Assembly: GCA_033980235.1 (NCBI GenBank)
Contig: CM067070.1
Coordinates: 11,354,046 to 11,418,045, forward strand
Reading direction: 5' to 3'
Source: Diadema setosum
Taxonomy: Eukaryota; Echinodermata; Echinoidea; Diadematoida; Diadematidae
DNA length: 64,000 nt
Within the stretch, counting starts at the first letter, position 1; every line of letters begins with the position of its first letter. The notes under the pieces were generated by a model. It saw only the letters and a program-made list of their open reading frames with translations, was not told where the DNA came from and did no database searches. The translations under genes and the position numbers were made by a program. Below are positions 43,411 through 55,894 of the stretch, one piece after another.

Positions 43411-43549
43411 ATAGCTATAATTATTACACAGATGTACATGCATATAAGTAATGAAATTGATAATTGTGTATTAAATTATTCTAGTCCTGGTGCGTTGTAT
43501 TGTTGTACCATAATAATTTTGATTCAACACAGAGAATAGATAAATCAAA

Positions 43550-44010
43550 TGAATTCAATTAGTGGAACACATCAGTGAAATAAGAGGAAAATCGGACAGC
43601 CTGATAGAAAGTTGTTAGTTCTTTGACTTTCACTGCTGCAATGAGAAAACTACAACAGTTAATGACGTCATTACAGGAAAACGAATAAAAAAAAGTGTAA
43701 AGAGAAATCTACATGTATTTTCTCTTTTCTCGCTAATGACGAGTTATTGAATACCCTCTTTCACAAAATAGTAGGAAATATTCCATAAATATTTCAGGAT
43801 CGAGTCTGTAGATATTTTGTCCTTCTGTGAAGTCTTCTCACCCAGCAATGGTGGCAACAATAAGAACCAACCGAACGTGTAAACAAACACATTGCGTCCT
43901 TTGAAATGATTATCCGATTTCCCTCAAACTTCACTTGTGTGTTCAAAATGGCTGATACTGCCGCATGCACTTGATCTTCATGAATGATGTTTATAATTAT
44001 GGGTTTCATT
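43550..44010. mobile_element. ATCGGACAATCC-family MITE copy
   Basis: The left arm has ttagtggaacacatcagtga and aaaatcggaca. The right arm has tatccgatttccctcaaact and cattcccct in inverse order. Same family as 6465-7049. Confidence 0.6.
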
Positions 44011-44149
44011 CCCCTCGACATGACTTTGCCATTTGTTTTCATTTTCAAGAAAATTTTAGGAAGAAAAAAAAAACATAAGAAAGACATCTACTAATTGTTT
44101 TTATTTCTGTTCGTCAGGGACGTACGAAAATAGCTTTGGGGACAAAAAT

Positions 44150-44830
44150 CTCGTAATGCATTTCAAGTTGTGCTGGAAAGAGAGTTGACCAATGTTGATC
44201 GCGTGTCTCTCGCTTGCCTTATTTTATGATAATTAAAGAAGTGAGATTGCGTATGGAGTATGCATATCAATCCAAAAGAATGATCACATCAAATCGACAG
44301 GTACAAATATAGATCTGTTCGTTTGTATGTTTGATGTTGTTATTACTATAGTTGTGTGTGTTTCTTTTCTTTTTTTCATTTTTTTTTCCTTTCACTGTTT
44401 GATAATGGTATTTGCTGTAGACCTAGCATGGGAGCAGAATGATGTGGCATTTCGTGTCATCTGTCACCAGATATCTGCTGTCGAAAATACATGTCTTGAC
44501 ATGACTGTTTTAGTGCTACAAACATAAAATCTCGAGCATCCAGTTACCAACATTTTCATCGAATCGCCTGCCACTCTGTAGCAATAAAAGCAGAACCAGA
44601 GTTCAAATAACTAGTTTGTTTTTTTCGTGTGCTCAGAGCATTGTGTGAAAGGAAGATAATTTAGGCTTCTAAGCATGGACGAAATTTATTACTCCCAATT
44701 ACCTTCTGTCATATTCTATGACAAGGGCTAGGATAATCGGCTTTAGAGGCTTGAGGAAAAGTGTTTATTCTGTTCTTCATCTTCATGACTTTTTATGTAT
44801 TATTAGTAACGTATGACCGCATGACCTCAT
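44150..44830. repeat. dispersed A-C-B unit, copy 2
   Basis: C part near 44175-44290 (agagagttgaccaatgttg, gagattgcgtatgga), B part near 44430-44590 (catgtcttgacatgactg, aaatctcgagcatccagt) and A part near 44690-44820 (cattctatgacaagggc, gtattattagtaac). This is the most complete copy. Confidence 0.6.
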
Positions 44831-45166
44831 ATCAGGTAAGATTGACTTGAAGGTTGGTAAACCTATTAAGGGTGACGTGACCATTTGATCGATGTAAAGC
44901 AATAGGACAATTCATATCATACTGGTTGCCCCTAAGTATATGGTTGCCGGAGATCGCGCACGTTAATCTATGCTATTTGTATTAATATTTTTTTCCAATG
45001 TAATTACTGTACTTTTGTTGATTCTGACACCTAAACTTCATTGGAAGCGCATATTCTGTCAAGAAGATAATAATTTTGGTCGAAGATGTGAATTTAAACA
45101 AATGACGTCATACTGAGTTTTCAGTTGAATAATAACGAAGAAAAAGAAGTGACATGAGTGACTCAA
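44831..45166. other. unassigned sequence
   Basis: Nothing recognisable was seen between the repeat unit and the LINE tail. Confidence 0.35.
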
Positions 45167-47790
45167 GTTTGAAGTTGAAGTTCAAGTTCAAGTTCATATT
45201 TATTCGTTTTTCCACAGTATACAAACATAAATCTCACTTTCTTAAGTGACAAAAACAATGCATATAATTGTACAGAAAAGACAACAATAATAGGAAAAAA
45301 ACTAACAGTAGCGATACATTGCAATAGTTTTTAAGATAACGAAAGTGAAATAGTTTTCAATTTATGCACTGTGTGAAAAAACGGAGGGACCCACTAAAAA
45401 GACAGAGCTTGTAGAGTGTGGGCCCCTCCTGTATTAGAATGTAAAAATTGAATTGAAAACAGCAAAAAAATCCGCACAAAAAGTTCGTCAAAAAAAGTTT
45501 GGCAGGCCACTAAGAGACAGACGAACAAACAGTTATACATAAAACAACAACAAACAGAGTAATGAACATGTAACAGGACTGGGACAGCAACAAGACTACT
45601 TGTGGGAGGAAAAACAAGAAAAAATCTGACTTGACGACACAAGAGGAAACAAGACTATAGCGTGATAAAAAGGTAACAGAATAGACAGGAATATGCAACA
45701 CAGACGACGATCCTCGGAGGTTTGAGGAAGAAAGAGAAGAAGAAAAAAGAATATAGAACAAACCCTTCAACTGCGAAGTATAGGTTAAAGAACATCTTAT
45801 GATCAAGGCTTGAGCAATAGTTACAATAATAAAGAGAACGGCAATGCCGATATTGGGGATGAGTAACAAAGTAAGCCTATAAATAATCTGATTCTGCGAG
45901 TCGTCTTTATAAGATTGTAAAAGAAATGACTTTAATCTCCTTTTAAATGAGTTTATAGATGGAGCAGATTTTAAATCATGATTCAGGGAATTCCAATAAT
46001 TTGGTCCAGTGTATATAAGTGTATTCTTTGCTAAAATCGTTTGAAGAAGTGGTAAATGAAACCCGTTAGAACGTCGGGTGGGGTAATTATGGAACGATTG
46101 ATTTTTTTTTTTTTTTGGAAACATAGAACCAAAGATAGGTGGGAGTAAATTGTTATCATACATATACATAAATTGACCCAAGTTGAATAAGAATAATTCG
46201 TTGATTTTTAATACTTTATAACAGTCAAACAATGCATTCGTATGTGAACTTGTAGGAGAATTAGAAATGATACGGAGGGCTTTCTTTTACAATAATAGCA
46301 CTCTATTCATCAGTGTCTGATGAGTATTGCCCCAAGCTAAAATTCCATAATTAAGGTAAGGGAGTATCAAAGAGGAGTATAACACTAGTAGGGTCTTTTC
46401 AGGAATATAGAATTTCAGTCTATTCATAACACCTATATTGCGAGAAATAGTTTTGCAGATATGATCAATATGTATTTATTATCTACAAAAATCCCAAGAG
46501 ATTTAAAATATGACACACTTTCTAAATTACAATCATTCAGAACTATTTCTGAGTTCAAAGAATCAACAGTATAACTTAAAAGCATATATTTTTTTTTTTT
46601 GAACATTCAAAGATAACTTGTTAGCTCTGACCTAGTTGGTCACTTTTTTCAATTCCGTATTTACTTGTTGAACAAGAACATCGAAATCGTTATTGGCAAG
46701 AAAAACACTGGTATCATCAGCAAAGTGTATAAAAGAAAGTAGCTCTGAAACAGAGGAAAAATCATTGATATAAATTATGAATAACAGCGGCCCTAAAAGA
46801 CTTCCCTGTGGAACACCACACTTAACATCTCTTATAACTGAATGATTATCTTTAATTGAAACAAACTGTTTTCTGTTAGCTATTAAAATAACTCTTGAAC
46901 CACTCCAAGGCCTTCCCGCATATTCCATAGTGCGATAACTTATGGAGCAAAATGTTATGATTAATCGTATCGAAGGCCTTGGAGAAGTCCAAGAATATAC
47001 TAATTAAATGAGAATGGTTGTCGGTTGCATTAACAACTTTATCAATAAAATGAAGAACTGCATGGATGGTACTGTGTCTCTCTCGAAAACCAAACTGGCA
47101 ATTTGTGAATATTTTGTGCACATTAAAAAAATTAATAATTCTGGTGTACATTATTTTTTCTAAAACTTTTGACAGTGAAGATAATAAAGAGATTGGACGA
47201 TAATTGCTGACATCGAGATTATTACCTTTCTTAAATATTAGAATTACTTTAGCCAATTTCATTTTATCAGGAAAAATACCATTAGAAATTGACAGATTAA
47301 AAATGTGGGTCAAGGGATCTGCAACTGAGGATATGACACCTGTAAGGATACAATTATCTATATCATCATAACCGGAACTTCGTTTGTTTGTTAAAGAGGA
47401 TACAATGTCAATAAACTCATGTCTATTTGTTGGAGTTAAAAAAAAATAGAATTTGGGTTATTCTGGCCTAAAAATTCAGTGAAATTCTGTTCTGTAGCCG
47501 GAATACCATGAGTAAGCGTTTCATCTATTTTTGAAGAATAAGAATTAAAAATATTTGCAATATCAACAGGGTCATCAATTATTTCATCATTCCACTTTAT
47601 TTCACCAATTCTTCTTTTGAGTGAGTTAGTGAGTGCTTTTGAGTGAGAAGAAAAATAACTTTTTGAGATAATCGATACGAAAGAATTTTGGCGGAAAGAA
47701 ATAAAGAATAGTAGAGAATCAAAAGGTGATCGGCAATTTTTTTTTTTTTTTTTACAGATACTCTTATCATGGGTACTAAGAATGGTCAAA
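45167..47790 (-). pseudogene. decayed, 5'-truncated CR1/L2/Jockey-like LINE
   Basis: Begins in the linker before reverse transcriptase and ends in a ttgaacttgaacttcaactt tail at 45167-45195. Reverse transcriptase blocks are still legible but spread over three frames: KLAKVILIFKKGNNLDVSNY (near 47240), FLDFSKAFDTINHN (near 47000), CGVPQGSLLGPLLF and FADD (near 46750-46820), and the NYPTRRSNGFHLP block (near 46070). Frameshifts and stops separate them. It is older than the other two LINEs. Confidence 0.85.
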
Positions 47791-47859
47791 GTTTATGACT
47801 CTCTACACTGTAGTATCTAAAATCCTTTCATTATGATTCTTTATTCCTAAAGTTGAAAA

Positions 47860-48130
47860 ATCCGGCGATTCGTTGATCAAAGGAAATAGGGTTGTTCCAA
47901 AGGTATATTATTTCGAAGGTTCGTTAATAAGAAAATGAAATAAGGTACGTTATTCTAAACATGCGCCTTCTGTTCATTTTCGGATGAATGAATTGTCGGA
48001 ATAAGGAGCTTTATTTTTGTTTCTGATTTACGTACCTCTCAGATAATTTATAGAACCCTGTTCCGTCTTAGGATTAATGAACCTTCGGAATAATGACACA
48101 ATAATTTCAGAATGACGAATATTTTAAATA
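47860..48130. repeat. degenerate TTCGTTATTCCGAA-type repeats, first cluster
   Basis: Many inexact words of the form ttcgttattccgaagg in both orientations. The same vocabulary recurs at 49170-49450 and 49670-49750. Confidence 0.5.
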
Positions 48131-48199
48131 ACGACCATCACCCTTCATTATAAAAGATAACGAATTCACTTCAAGAGACTGGAATAAAAACGTTTTACC

Positions 48200-48900
48200 T
48201 TTTTTTTTTCTTCTTTTAGATTCAAACTTACAACTGCTCTGCTGGAAAGACTTTTAAAATGTCACTCTTTCGTTCTTACATGAGCATAGAAAAGACTCTT
48301 ACCGAAATACCTTTATCATAACTTGTTTTACAGAAAATAAAAAAAAAAACAAGGTTTTGTCTTGGGTGTACACATCAATTCAAAAGAAATGAAAAAAGGA
48401 ACTGTTACAAATTCATGAAAAGTGTTTTTTTTTATGACATTGCCTTAGACGAAGGATGGTGGTAGCTTTTTCATTCCTGAATACAGAAAGTTCACCTCTT
48501 TCTCTTCTATAAGTTCACCAGTGTTGAGAGGTTTTTTTTTTTTATTAATTTCAGTCTATGTCAAGAATACTGTTGTCTGTTCTTCGCTTGAGTATGTATC
48601 TCTTGACATGGCAATTAGTCTCGTTGAGAATGCTGTTATCTGGTCTTGACTTGAAAAAAATACACGTCTTAACACAAACAGAGAGCTAAGAGATAAAGTC
48701 CCGAGTAGACTAATTAATTATAGACACTTCTAAGTACGGATAAAGTTCATCACTCGCAAATACTGGTCACACGCTATGATAAAATGACAAGGAACTATGA
48801 AAAGGATTCATTTCAAGAGAGCTGAAGACAAACTGTTGACCCGTTTCTTACCTTTTGTGTCTCCTTGTCTATTATTGGTGACATTCTTTGAAACAATGAC
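48200..48900. repeat. dispersed A-C-B unit, copy 3
   Basis: C part 48240-48450 (aaaatgtcactctttcgttc, caattcaaaagaaatg), B part 48550-48720 (tcaagaatactgttgtctg, agagataaagtcccgagta) and A part 48750-48895 (tcacacgctatgataaa, ctattattggtgacatt). Confidence 0.55.
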
Positions 48901-49169
48901 GGGGCTATCGTTAACTGTATGCTAACCTGGAAACATTAAACTGCACAGTACTTGAATATGAGACCATTCTGAAGCAAATGATTTTCACACATCAATAGAC
49001 ACATAATGTACTCTTAAATGAATCCCACAAGGATTGGAACAATCATCTCCCAGTATCCCACTGATTCCCATTGGTCAGTTACTAGCCATCCCCTTTAATC
49101 AAAACAGAGAAACATAAGGTTGTTTGTACGTTCTTGCTTACTTTGAAAACACATGTATAAAACGTGATG
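48901..49169. other. unassigned spacer
   Basis: No recognisable feature. Confidence 0.3.
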
Positions 49170-49450
49170 GTTTACGGTCGGGTAACAATTAACCAATTAA
49201 GGGTTTGTCAATCGGAACATTCCTTTATGATACTCCAAAGGCTCCCAGATCCGGAAGTGAAGTATGGTTCCTTATTCCGAAGCGTCATCGATCATCCAGC
49301 GGTTCGTTATTCCGAAGCTATTTTCTTCCTAAGATTCGTTATTTCAAAAGTTCTTAATTCGGAAGCGAGATATGGCTCGTTGTTCTGAGGGTTCGCTTAT
49401 CTGAGAATAAAAGTTCGTTACTTCGTAGGTTAGTTTATCCGATGAATTTA
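49170..49450. repeat. degenerate TTCGTTATTCCGAA-type repeats, second cluster
   Basis: Words such as ggttcgttattccgaagc and gttcttaattcggaagcg repeat at irregular 40-50-bp spacing. Confidence 0.55.
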
Positions 49451-49794
49451 TCAGAGAACTTAAAATGATGTATGCATCACATAAAAGATCGATTTTTTTT
49501 ATTACAGATATGCTCAAGGGGGAATCTTGTAGATGCCGTTAGCATGGATGTAATCCTGAAATAAAAAGAAAATAATATGGTGTCCTTTCGATTCAAGGCA
49601 TTGGATTTTTCAGGTTTATTTTGGATTTTAACTTACTTGTAGGTATAAGGAATTTCCCAGTTCCCGGATAACGAACTATCAAAACAACGAAAACGATGTT
49701 GTTATCTTAATCTTGATTTCGGATTATCGAACCTTCGTCATAGCAAACATCATCCACTATAATAAGGACTAACGGAATCATTTAAACAAAGTTG

Positions 49795-50141
49795 AGAGAA
49801 CATGCCTTACCTGGTTCTCCATGACTCTTTCTATTTTGTTGATGACACTATAATCTAAAAGTAGTTTTAAAATCTACAGCTACTGTACTCTGCAAGGAAT
49901 GACTTTGAAAATGTTCCGCTTTCGTTCTTACATGGTCATGGTGGGGACTCTAGGCAATATTCTTTTCATGACATGAGTTTACAGGAGGAGACGCGAGATT
50001 GTGCAAGGGGTGTATACCAATACAAAAGTTTGTTCATATTCTAAATAACAGTTACGGAATCAAAATAATTTGGTTTTGATGATTTCATTTTTTTTAGTCG
50101 AACTTGAGGAGTAGCCTTTTTTTTAATTTCTCAGTACATTA
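49795..50141. repeat. dispersed A-C-B unit, copy 4 (A and C parts)
   Basis: A part: catgccttacctggttctcc, tgactctttctattttg. C part: ttttcgctttcgttcttaca-like sequence (near 49915-49935), then gagattgtgcaaggggtgta (near 49990). The B part follows as the tandem array. Confidence 0.55.
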
Positions 50142-51345
50142 AGTTTCTTTTCTTCCCCTACTGTTCTAGATTCACCAGATATTCATTGATTATTTCAGAG
50201 TAATGTCCAACATAATACTGCTATTTGCTCTTGACTATAAAGAGTACACGTGTCTTGACATGACTGTATAGAGTGCTATTGTATAGATAAATTCTCGGCT
50301 TGTCAGGGGATGATATATCGCTCATAAACTCATAACAAGAGTTTTATAACCTGTTTAAACATTTATCTTTTTACAAGAGAATGATTATGTTGTTTGTATA
50401 TTTCAACGCAAATCATATGACTATGTTAGTTATATAACATCACTAAATAAAGTAATAAAAAGTTTCCTTCCTTGCCCCACTGATCTAGATTCACCAGATA
50501 TTGATTATTTCAGAGTAATGTCCAACATAATATTGCTATTTGCTCTTGACTTAAAAGAGGGGGACACATGTTTTGACATGACTGTGTAGAGTGTTTTAAT
50601 TGTATAGATAAATTCTCGGCTTGTTAGGGGATGAAATGATCATCGCTCATAAACGCATAACAAGAGTTTTATAACCTGTTTGTACATTTATCTTTTTATA
50701 AGAGAATAATTATGTTTATATATTTCGACGCAAATCATGGGACTATGTCAGTTACATAACATCACTAAATAAAGTAATATACAAAGTTTCTTTTCTTCCC
50801 CCACTGATCTAGATTCACCAGATATTCATTGATTATTCCAGAGTAATGTCCAAGATAATACTGCTATTTGCTCTTGACTTTAAAGAGGGGGACACATGTC
50901 TTGACATGACTGTGTAGAGTGTTTTAATTGTATAGATAAATTCTCGGCTTGTTAGGGGATAAAATGATCATCGCTCGTAAACGCATAACAAGAGTTTTAC
51001 AACCTGTTTGTACATTTATCTTTTTATAAGAGAATGATTATGTTGTTTATATATTTCGACGCAAATCATGGGACTGTGTCAGTTATATAACATCACTAAA
51101 TAAAGCAATACAAAGTTTCTTTTCTTCCCCCACTGATCTAGATTCACCAGATATTCATTGACTATTTCGCAGTAATGTCCAACAAAATACTGCTATTTGC
51201 TCTTGACTTTAAAGAGGGGTACACATGTCTTAACATGAGTGTATAGTGTGCTATAATTGTATAGATAAATTCTCGGCATGTTAGGGGATTAATGATCATC
51301 GATCATAAACTCATAACAAGAGTTTCATAACCTGTTTGTACATTT
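50142..51345. repeat. about 320-bp tandem array, 3.7 copies of the B part
   Basis: Units start with agtttcyttycttsccc at 50142, 50461, 50785 and 51114 (periods 319, 324, 329); the last is incomplete. Each holds gattcaccagatatt, gctatttgctcttgact, the tcttgacatgactgt block, aaattctcggctt and caaatcat. The unit is an expanded form of the B part found singly elsewhere. Confidence 0.88.
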
Positions 51346-51459
51346 ATCTTCTACGTGTGTTACGTGTGAGAGTATTACATATGAAAAAACAAAAAAACCA
51401 AAAAACCAAACAAACACCTCATTACCGGCTTCTAAGAATTGACGAAGATTATCACTCCA

Positions 51460-51960
51460 ACTAATTGCAAGTCACATGCGATAAAGGGCAATTAACGAAA
51501 TCTTTCTTAGAGACTTGAGTCAACATACCTGATTTGTGGTTTATCTGCACGACTCGTTCTTTATGATAAGTGACATTAAGATAAAGAAGTATAACACTTG
51601 AAATTTCATGACTACTCAGCAGGATCGACTTTGAAAATGTCACGCATAACTTCTTTTGCTTTTGTATACCTGAATATTCGTGTGGGGTTTTTCTACACCA
51701 AAACGCAAATACCTTGAAGTTGCATGCAAGACACTAAAACCAATAACATCTATTTCATAACTATATCAAGACTGTGGAAATGGTGTCTGGATCAATTTAA
51801 AGGTTTATCTTATTTTGCAAGCCTTTTTCTTCAAAGTCAATGTCAAGAATAATGTTATTATATACTTGCTCTAAATTTGAAATAATACGTAACCCAAGTC
51901 GTATCAAGAAAACTGTCACCCGTTCTTGACTCAAATGAATACCACTTACTTTTGCTCATT
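51460..51960. repeat. dispersed A-C-B unit, copy 5
   Basis: A part: aagtcacatgcgataaaggg, gacttgagtcaacat, actcgttctttatgataagt. C part: actttgaaaatgtcacg and ttctacaccaaa. The B part is reduced to tcaatgtcaagaataatgtt. Confidence 0.5.
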
Positions 51961-52944
51961 TCATTTTCATTTGTTTGCTTAAAGGCATAATAATTTACCA
52001 TTTCAGATGAAACAAAATAAAAAAAGAATGTCAATAAAAACTCTGAAATTTGAGTTAAGGATAGAAACAACCAAAGGACAAATTTAAATCAGTAAATTAA
52101 TGCTAAGCATTGATGATATACTTATATAAACGATCGCTATGATAAAATGTTTCTCGAATAAACGGAGTACATTTATGGTTTATTGAGAAAAATAGTGATA
52201 TCTCCTTATATTTCAGGCTTAATGCGAAAGTTTTACATAGTTGGATGCTAAACATATCAATCAAACATGATATCCCGAAAAAAAAAAGTTATCACTGCTC
52301 CCAATGGTAAACAATACCTTTAAGAACTATACATATTTCAACATCGAAATTTATATTTGAAGTGATAAATTCACTTTCACAAGCAGCAAGATAACACTCA
52401 TGTTATTTTTCACCACAAAGTCACATTTTATCTGGTTATAATGTGAAATGGACGTTCAAAATTTTGAACTTAGAATCTGAAAAGTCCAAGTTTTTTATAT
52501 GCCGAATACACTTTGTAAGTAACTAAAGATTTTTCTAAGCTCCTGAAACAGTTGACTTTCATAAAAAAAAACTTTGTTACCATTCGAACACAGTAGGTAA
52601 GACACTAAAAAAGGGTGCCGCTGTCATTAAAAGAAAAAAAAAACGGAGTGTGATGTGGTTAAAGAAAAGTAAAATTAAGGTGGCCATTTGAACAAGACCC
52701 TTAAAGATTTCGGGAAGCCTAAATAATTTGCTCGTTATACAGTTCAAAAACTGTCCATAACGGGCACCCAAGGGAGATGAAAAAAGCGTCCGTTTTAATC
52801 AGGTGGTTGTCTGTGTGTGCGTGTGTTTGTTCGTTGTTGGGAGTATGATTATTAAACAGTTAAACACTATTTACTATAGCCGCCTTCACACGTATTGAAA
52901 AACAGTGGGATAACGGTAGCGATCCATATCTCGAAATGTTTTCA
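51961..52944. other. unassigned sequence
   Basis: No gene or element was recognised. Short A-runs only. Confidence 0.35.
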
Positions 52945-53101
52945 TTCTCTGTTCATTCATTCATTAATACGTTTTTTTTTTTCATTTCCGACAGAAACAT
53001 AATATCTCACATCACAATATGATACAATAATGACAAATATTCAAATATACGGAAATGCTGGAAATTGGGAGGCATGATGTAGGGTGCATTCCTCCTCTCC
53101 C

Positions 53102-53136
<35 letters not shown>
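52945..53136. repeat. interspersed repeat fragment with (CA)n
   Basis: Shares the ATTC-rich run, catttccgacagaaacata and aaatgctggaaattgggag with fragments at 1411-1500 and 2660-2760. Ends in a CA microsatellite at 53105-53136. Confidence 0.45.
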
Positions 53137-53137
<1 letters not shown>

Positions 53138-53280
53138 GTTATTTGAATTATAGAACGAATCAGACGATTGATGCACTGGTTCACATGACGAAACATAACG
53201 AAAAAAAATACTTAATAACAAAACTGTTATTTTTGAGAAAAAAAATGAATATTCTTCAACTTGCTACTTATGTATCTATA

Positions 53281-53705
53281 CAGTTGAACCTCTATTATCC
53301 GGTCTCCCTTTATCCGGATCTCTCTATTATCCGGACGCAATCTCGCCGTGATTTTTTTTTTTTTTAATAATTACGGGAAGAAAGGGGGATTCCCACAACT
53401 CCTTGAGAACTCCTACCCAAACACACATGAATTACATATTACTTCCAATATGATTAACATACATTGCATCAAATTTCCTTCCAAATTGCTTACCTTCAGA
53501 CATTTCAACATCCCGAAACATCCCCAAATGTAACAATGAAAAGGTTGCAGTATACACATTACTACATGTGGTACTACAATGGGCTACATCAGTACATGTG
53601 TATGTATATGTACATGTATAAAGCATTGAGTCTCCCGTATCCGGCCAAATCCCTTATCCGGATGAGCCCCGGTCCCGACTTGTCCGGATACGAGAGGTTC
53701 AACTG
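53281..53705. mobile_element. 425-bp MITE with CAGTTGAACCTCT termini and TA flanks
   Basis: Starts cagttgaacctctattatcc and ends with the inverse gagaggttcaactg. TA lies on both sides (53279-53280, 53706-53707). Subterminal ttatccgga words repeat on both arms. Tc1/mariner/pogo-like by terminus and target site. Confidence 0.85.
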
Positions 53706-53904
53706 TATATCAATATCATTCCTCCTGCCTTCTGAAAGAGAGAAGTCAGGTGTGCTTTTGTCATACGAGAAAAGTGAAAATATGTTGAATTTTCTTTATG
53801 CTTTTTTTTATATCGTTGTACACATGTGACATCACATGCCATAGTAGTGTTTTTATCCAGCCGTGACTGAACACAAACCTCAACAATTCCCAACTTATGA
53901 GCAT

Positions 53905-54000
53905 TGTCCGATTTCCCTCAAAATCTCACTGATGTGTTCTACTAACATTGAATTCACTCAAGCCACATGTCTATGAAGGTGAACGTGTCCCTTTAAATAT
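53905..54000. mobile_element. single arm of the ATCGGACAATCC MITE family
   Basis: The words attgtccgatttccctcaaa, tgatgtgttctactaaca and tgtccctttaaa match the right arm at 6949-7049. Confidence 0.6.
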
Positions 54001-54210
54001 GAAAAGAAAAGTGTGATATTCCTGTTCTTTTGCAACTATTCGAAACCAACACAAATTTACGATTTCATAATGTTTATCTATAAAGATATAAATTGTGGTG
54101 ACGAAACTCTGATTGATTTTGCAAGTATTTTAAAGAGTTTGTAAGGAACTGTAACTTGAGAACGCTTTCAAACAAAATAGAGATTATTCCAATATTTACG
54201 TTCAGCAATA

Positions 54211-54449
54211 CTGCATACGCCACATATTTCGCGAGTCTAAATTTTCGCGAATCGGGACTTCCCGACAAATTCGCGAGTGGTTAAATTCGTGATCTTGGAG
54301 CCCTGGACTGAACGGAGAAATGTGTACGCGTACGTCACATTCATATCGGCATTAGAGCCAATATTTTCGCGTGTTTTTAATTTCGCGAATAGCAGCTGAC
54401 TCGCGAAATTCGCGAAAAGAAAAACCTCGCGAAATATTCGGCATATCAG
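54211..54449. mobile_element. 239-bp MITE rich in TTCGCGA
   Basis: Inverted ends ctgcatacgccacatatttc and gaaatattcggcatatcag, flanked by TA (54209-54210, 54450-54451). The interior holds many ttcgcgaa words in both senses. Confidence 0.75.
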
Positions 54450-55137
54450 TAATAGGTTGTGTGAATAGTTCTAGTCAAAGGCAAGTAAAGTTCACTAGAG
54501 TAACGAGTGACGAGATTTGCTTTTCGCAAGCGTTCACACGGACTAAACTTCATTTCATGTCTACGCTTCTCTTAGCTCTGTGCTATTGCGTGTCACACAC
54601 ATAATCTGTGGTTTCACAGCGGTGTCGTTTGTATGATGGGATATACACACTCGAAATTATTTGGTCTGGCGGTCACGCGATACCGCGGACGAATTAAGCC
54701 TGTGTAGATAATTCAGAAATAAGCTCAATATTTCTTGGGATTTGCATCGCAGTGGTGATATCGATAATTGATGGTATTTGTGTGTCCACATTGTAAACTC
54801 CATCCGAGCAAAATATCTTGAATTTGATCGCGATTCAAATCTTGTATTCAAGACTTGTATCCCGCTATCTTGTGTACCCCCACATTTGCGAATCCCACTA
54901 TTGAGCTCGCCTCTGTGCGAGGCAAAGTAGACCCCCCCCCCCTTATGGGTTCGAGGACTGTTCTATAATGCTGTTGTTGAAAGCTTAGACATCATAGTTA
55001 AAAAAGAAATGAATGTTGGGCAATTTGTCAATCAGTTGCAATGAAAACATTTCGACGGAAGAATTTCATGAATCTAAATAATTACGCAGTAACCGCTGCA
55101 TGCTATAATAATTAGAACCAACACTTACTGTCGGGCG

Positions 55138-55216
55138 AAAGCTCGGTGGTCTAGTGGAGATGACGTCTGTCCGGTGATAAGGAGATCGTAGGTTCGAATT
55201 CTGCTCGGTATAATGT
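55138..55216 (+). repeat. tRNA-like sequence (tRNA-derived SINE head or tRNA pseudogene)
   Basis: It has an A-box-like tggtctagtgg and a B-box-like ggttcgaattc at about tRNA spacing. A credible anticodon arm and a paired acceptor end were not found, so a working tRNA is unlikely. Confidence 0.45.
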
Positions 55217-55409
55217 ACACCCATGATTTCCATCATGGCTCCTACTAAAACACTGATCAAATTCAGGGCTTATATTTGCTAAAAGAAATTTGGAGGAAAA
55301 ATATAAACAGTGGTTTGAATGCACATTATAAAGCTTTAATCAAATCTATCATGAGAACATGCAATCTGGTCAAAAGTGGATTAAGCTGCTTTTGGTTACA
55401 AGCTCTACA

Positions 55410-55410
<1 letters not shown>

Positions 55411-55458
<48 letters not shown>
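55411..55458. repeat. (GT)n microsatellite
   Basis: An uninterrupted GT run of about 24 units. Confidence 0.95.
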
Positions 55459-55459
<1 letters not shown>

Positions 55460-55639
55460 TTTTGATGCAAAAACAGACGTTTGTGAAAGCAAATGCATAT
55501 CTTGCACGTTCATTGTACAGTACTCTGTGAATGTGTTTCATGTGCTCACGTAATACAAAACGGACAAAAAAACGAAACATCAGAATAGAATACACAAACA
55601 CACACACACACACGGCACGAATATCGGCTAAGCAACAGT

Positions 55640-55894
55640 GTCATACAACTGCGCATGTCCCTCTAACTACATCCTGCTTGCTGATTGGACGAGGCCATCG
55701 GCAAACATTCTGATGCAAGACTCTCCGCTTCAATATCGCCGAGGATTGGCTATCGAATAAATAGGTGTGCGCTGGTGCTGCTGGCTTGCAGTCGCTGTCC
55801 CGTATACTTACACCACTCTACTAGCGCAATCCCTTGGTCTGTCTGGTCTGCATCTGAGCCGGCAACAAGTCGCCTATACTTGCAAGCTTAAAGA
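55640..55894 (+). promoter_or_regulatory. probable NARS1 promoter and 5' UTR
   Basis: Immediately upstream of the inferred start codon. It has two inverted CCAAT boxes (gattggac near 55682 and gattggct near 55745) and a tgcgcatg word near 55652 resembling half of an NRF1 site. The composition is less A+T-rich than its surroundings. No clear TATA box suits a housekeeping gene. The transcription start is not fixed. Confidence 0.5.

Noticed and set aside
45510..46232. Separate 240-codon gene
   Set aside because: Only the first part is the LINE C-terminus; the remainder is its 3' UTR read through by chance.
50142..51345. CRISPR array
   Set aside because: Units are about 320 bp and directly adjacent, with no short repeat/spacer pattern, in a eukaryotic genome.
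55138..55216. Functional tRNA gene
   Set aside because: A- and B-box-like words are present, but the anticodon arm and acceptor stem do not pair properly; kept only as a tRNA-like repeat.
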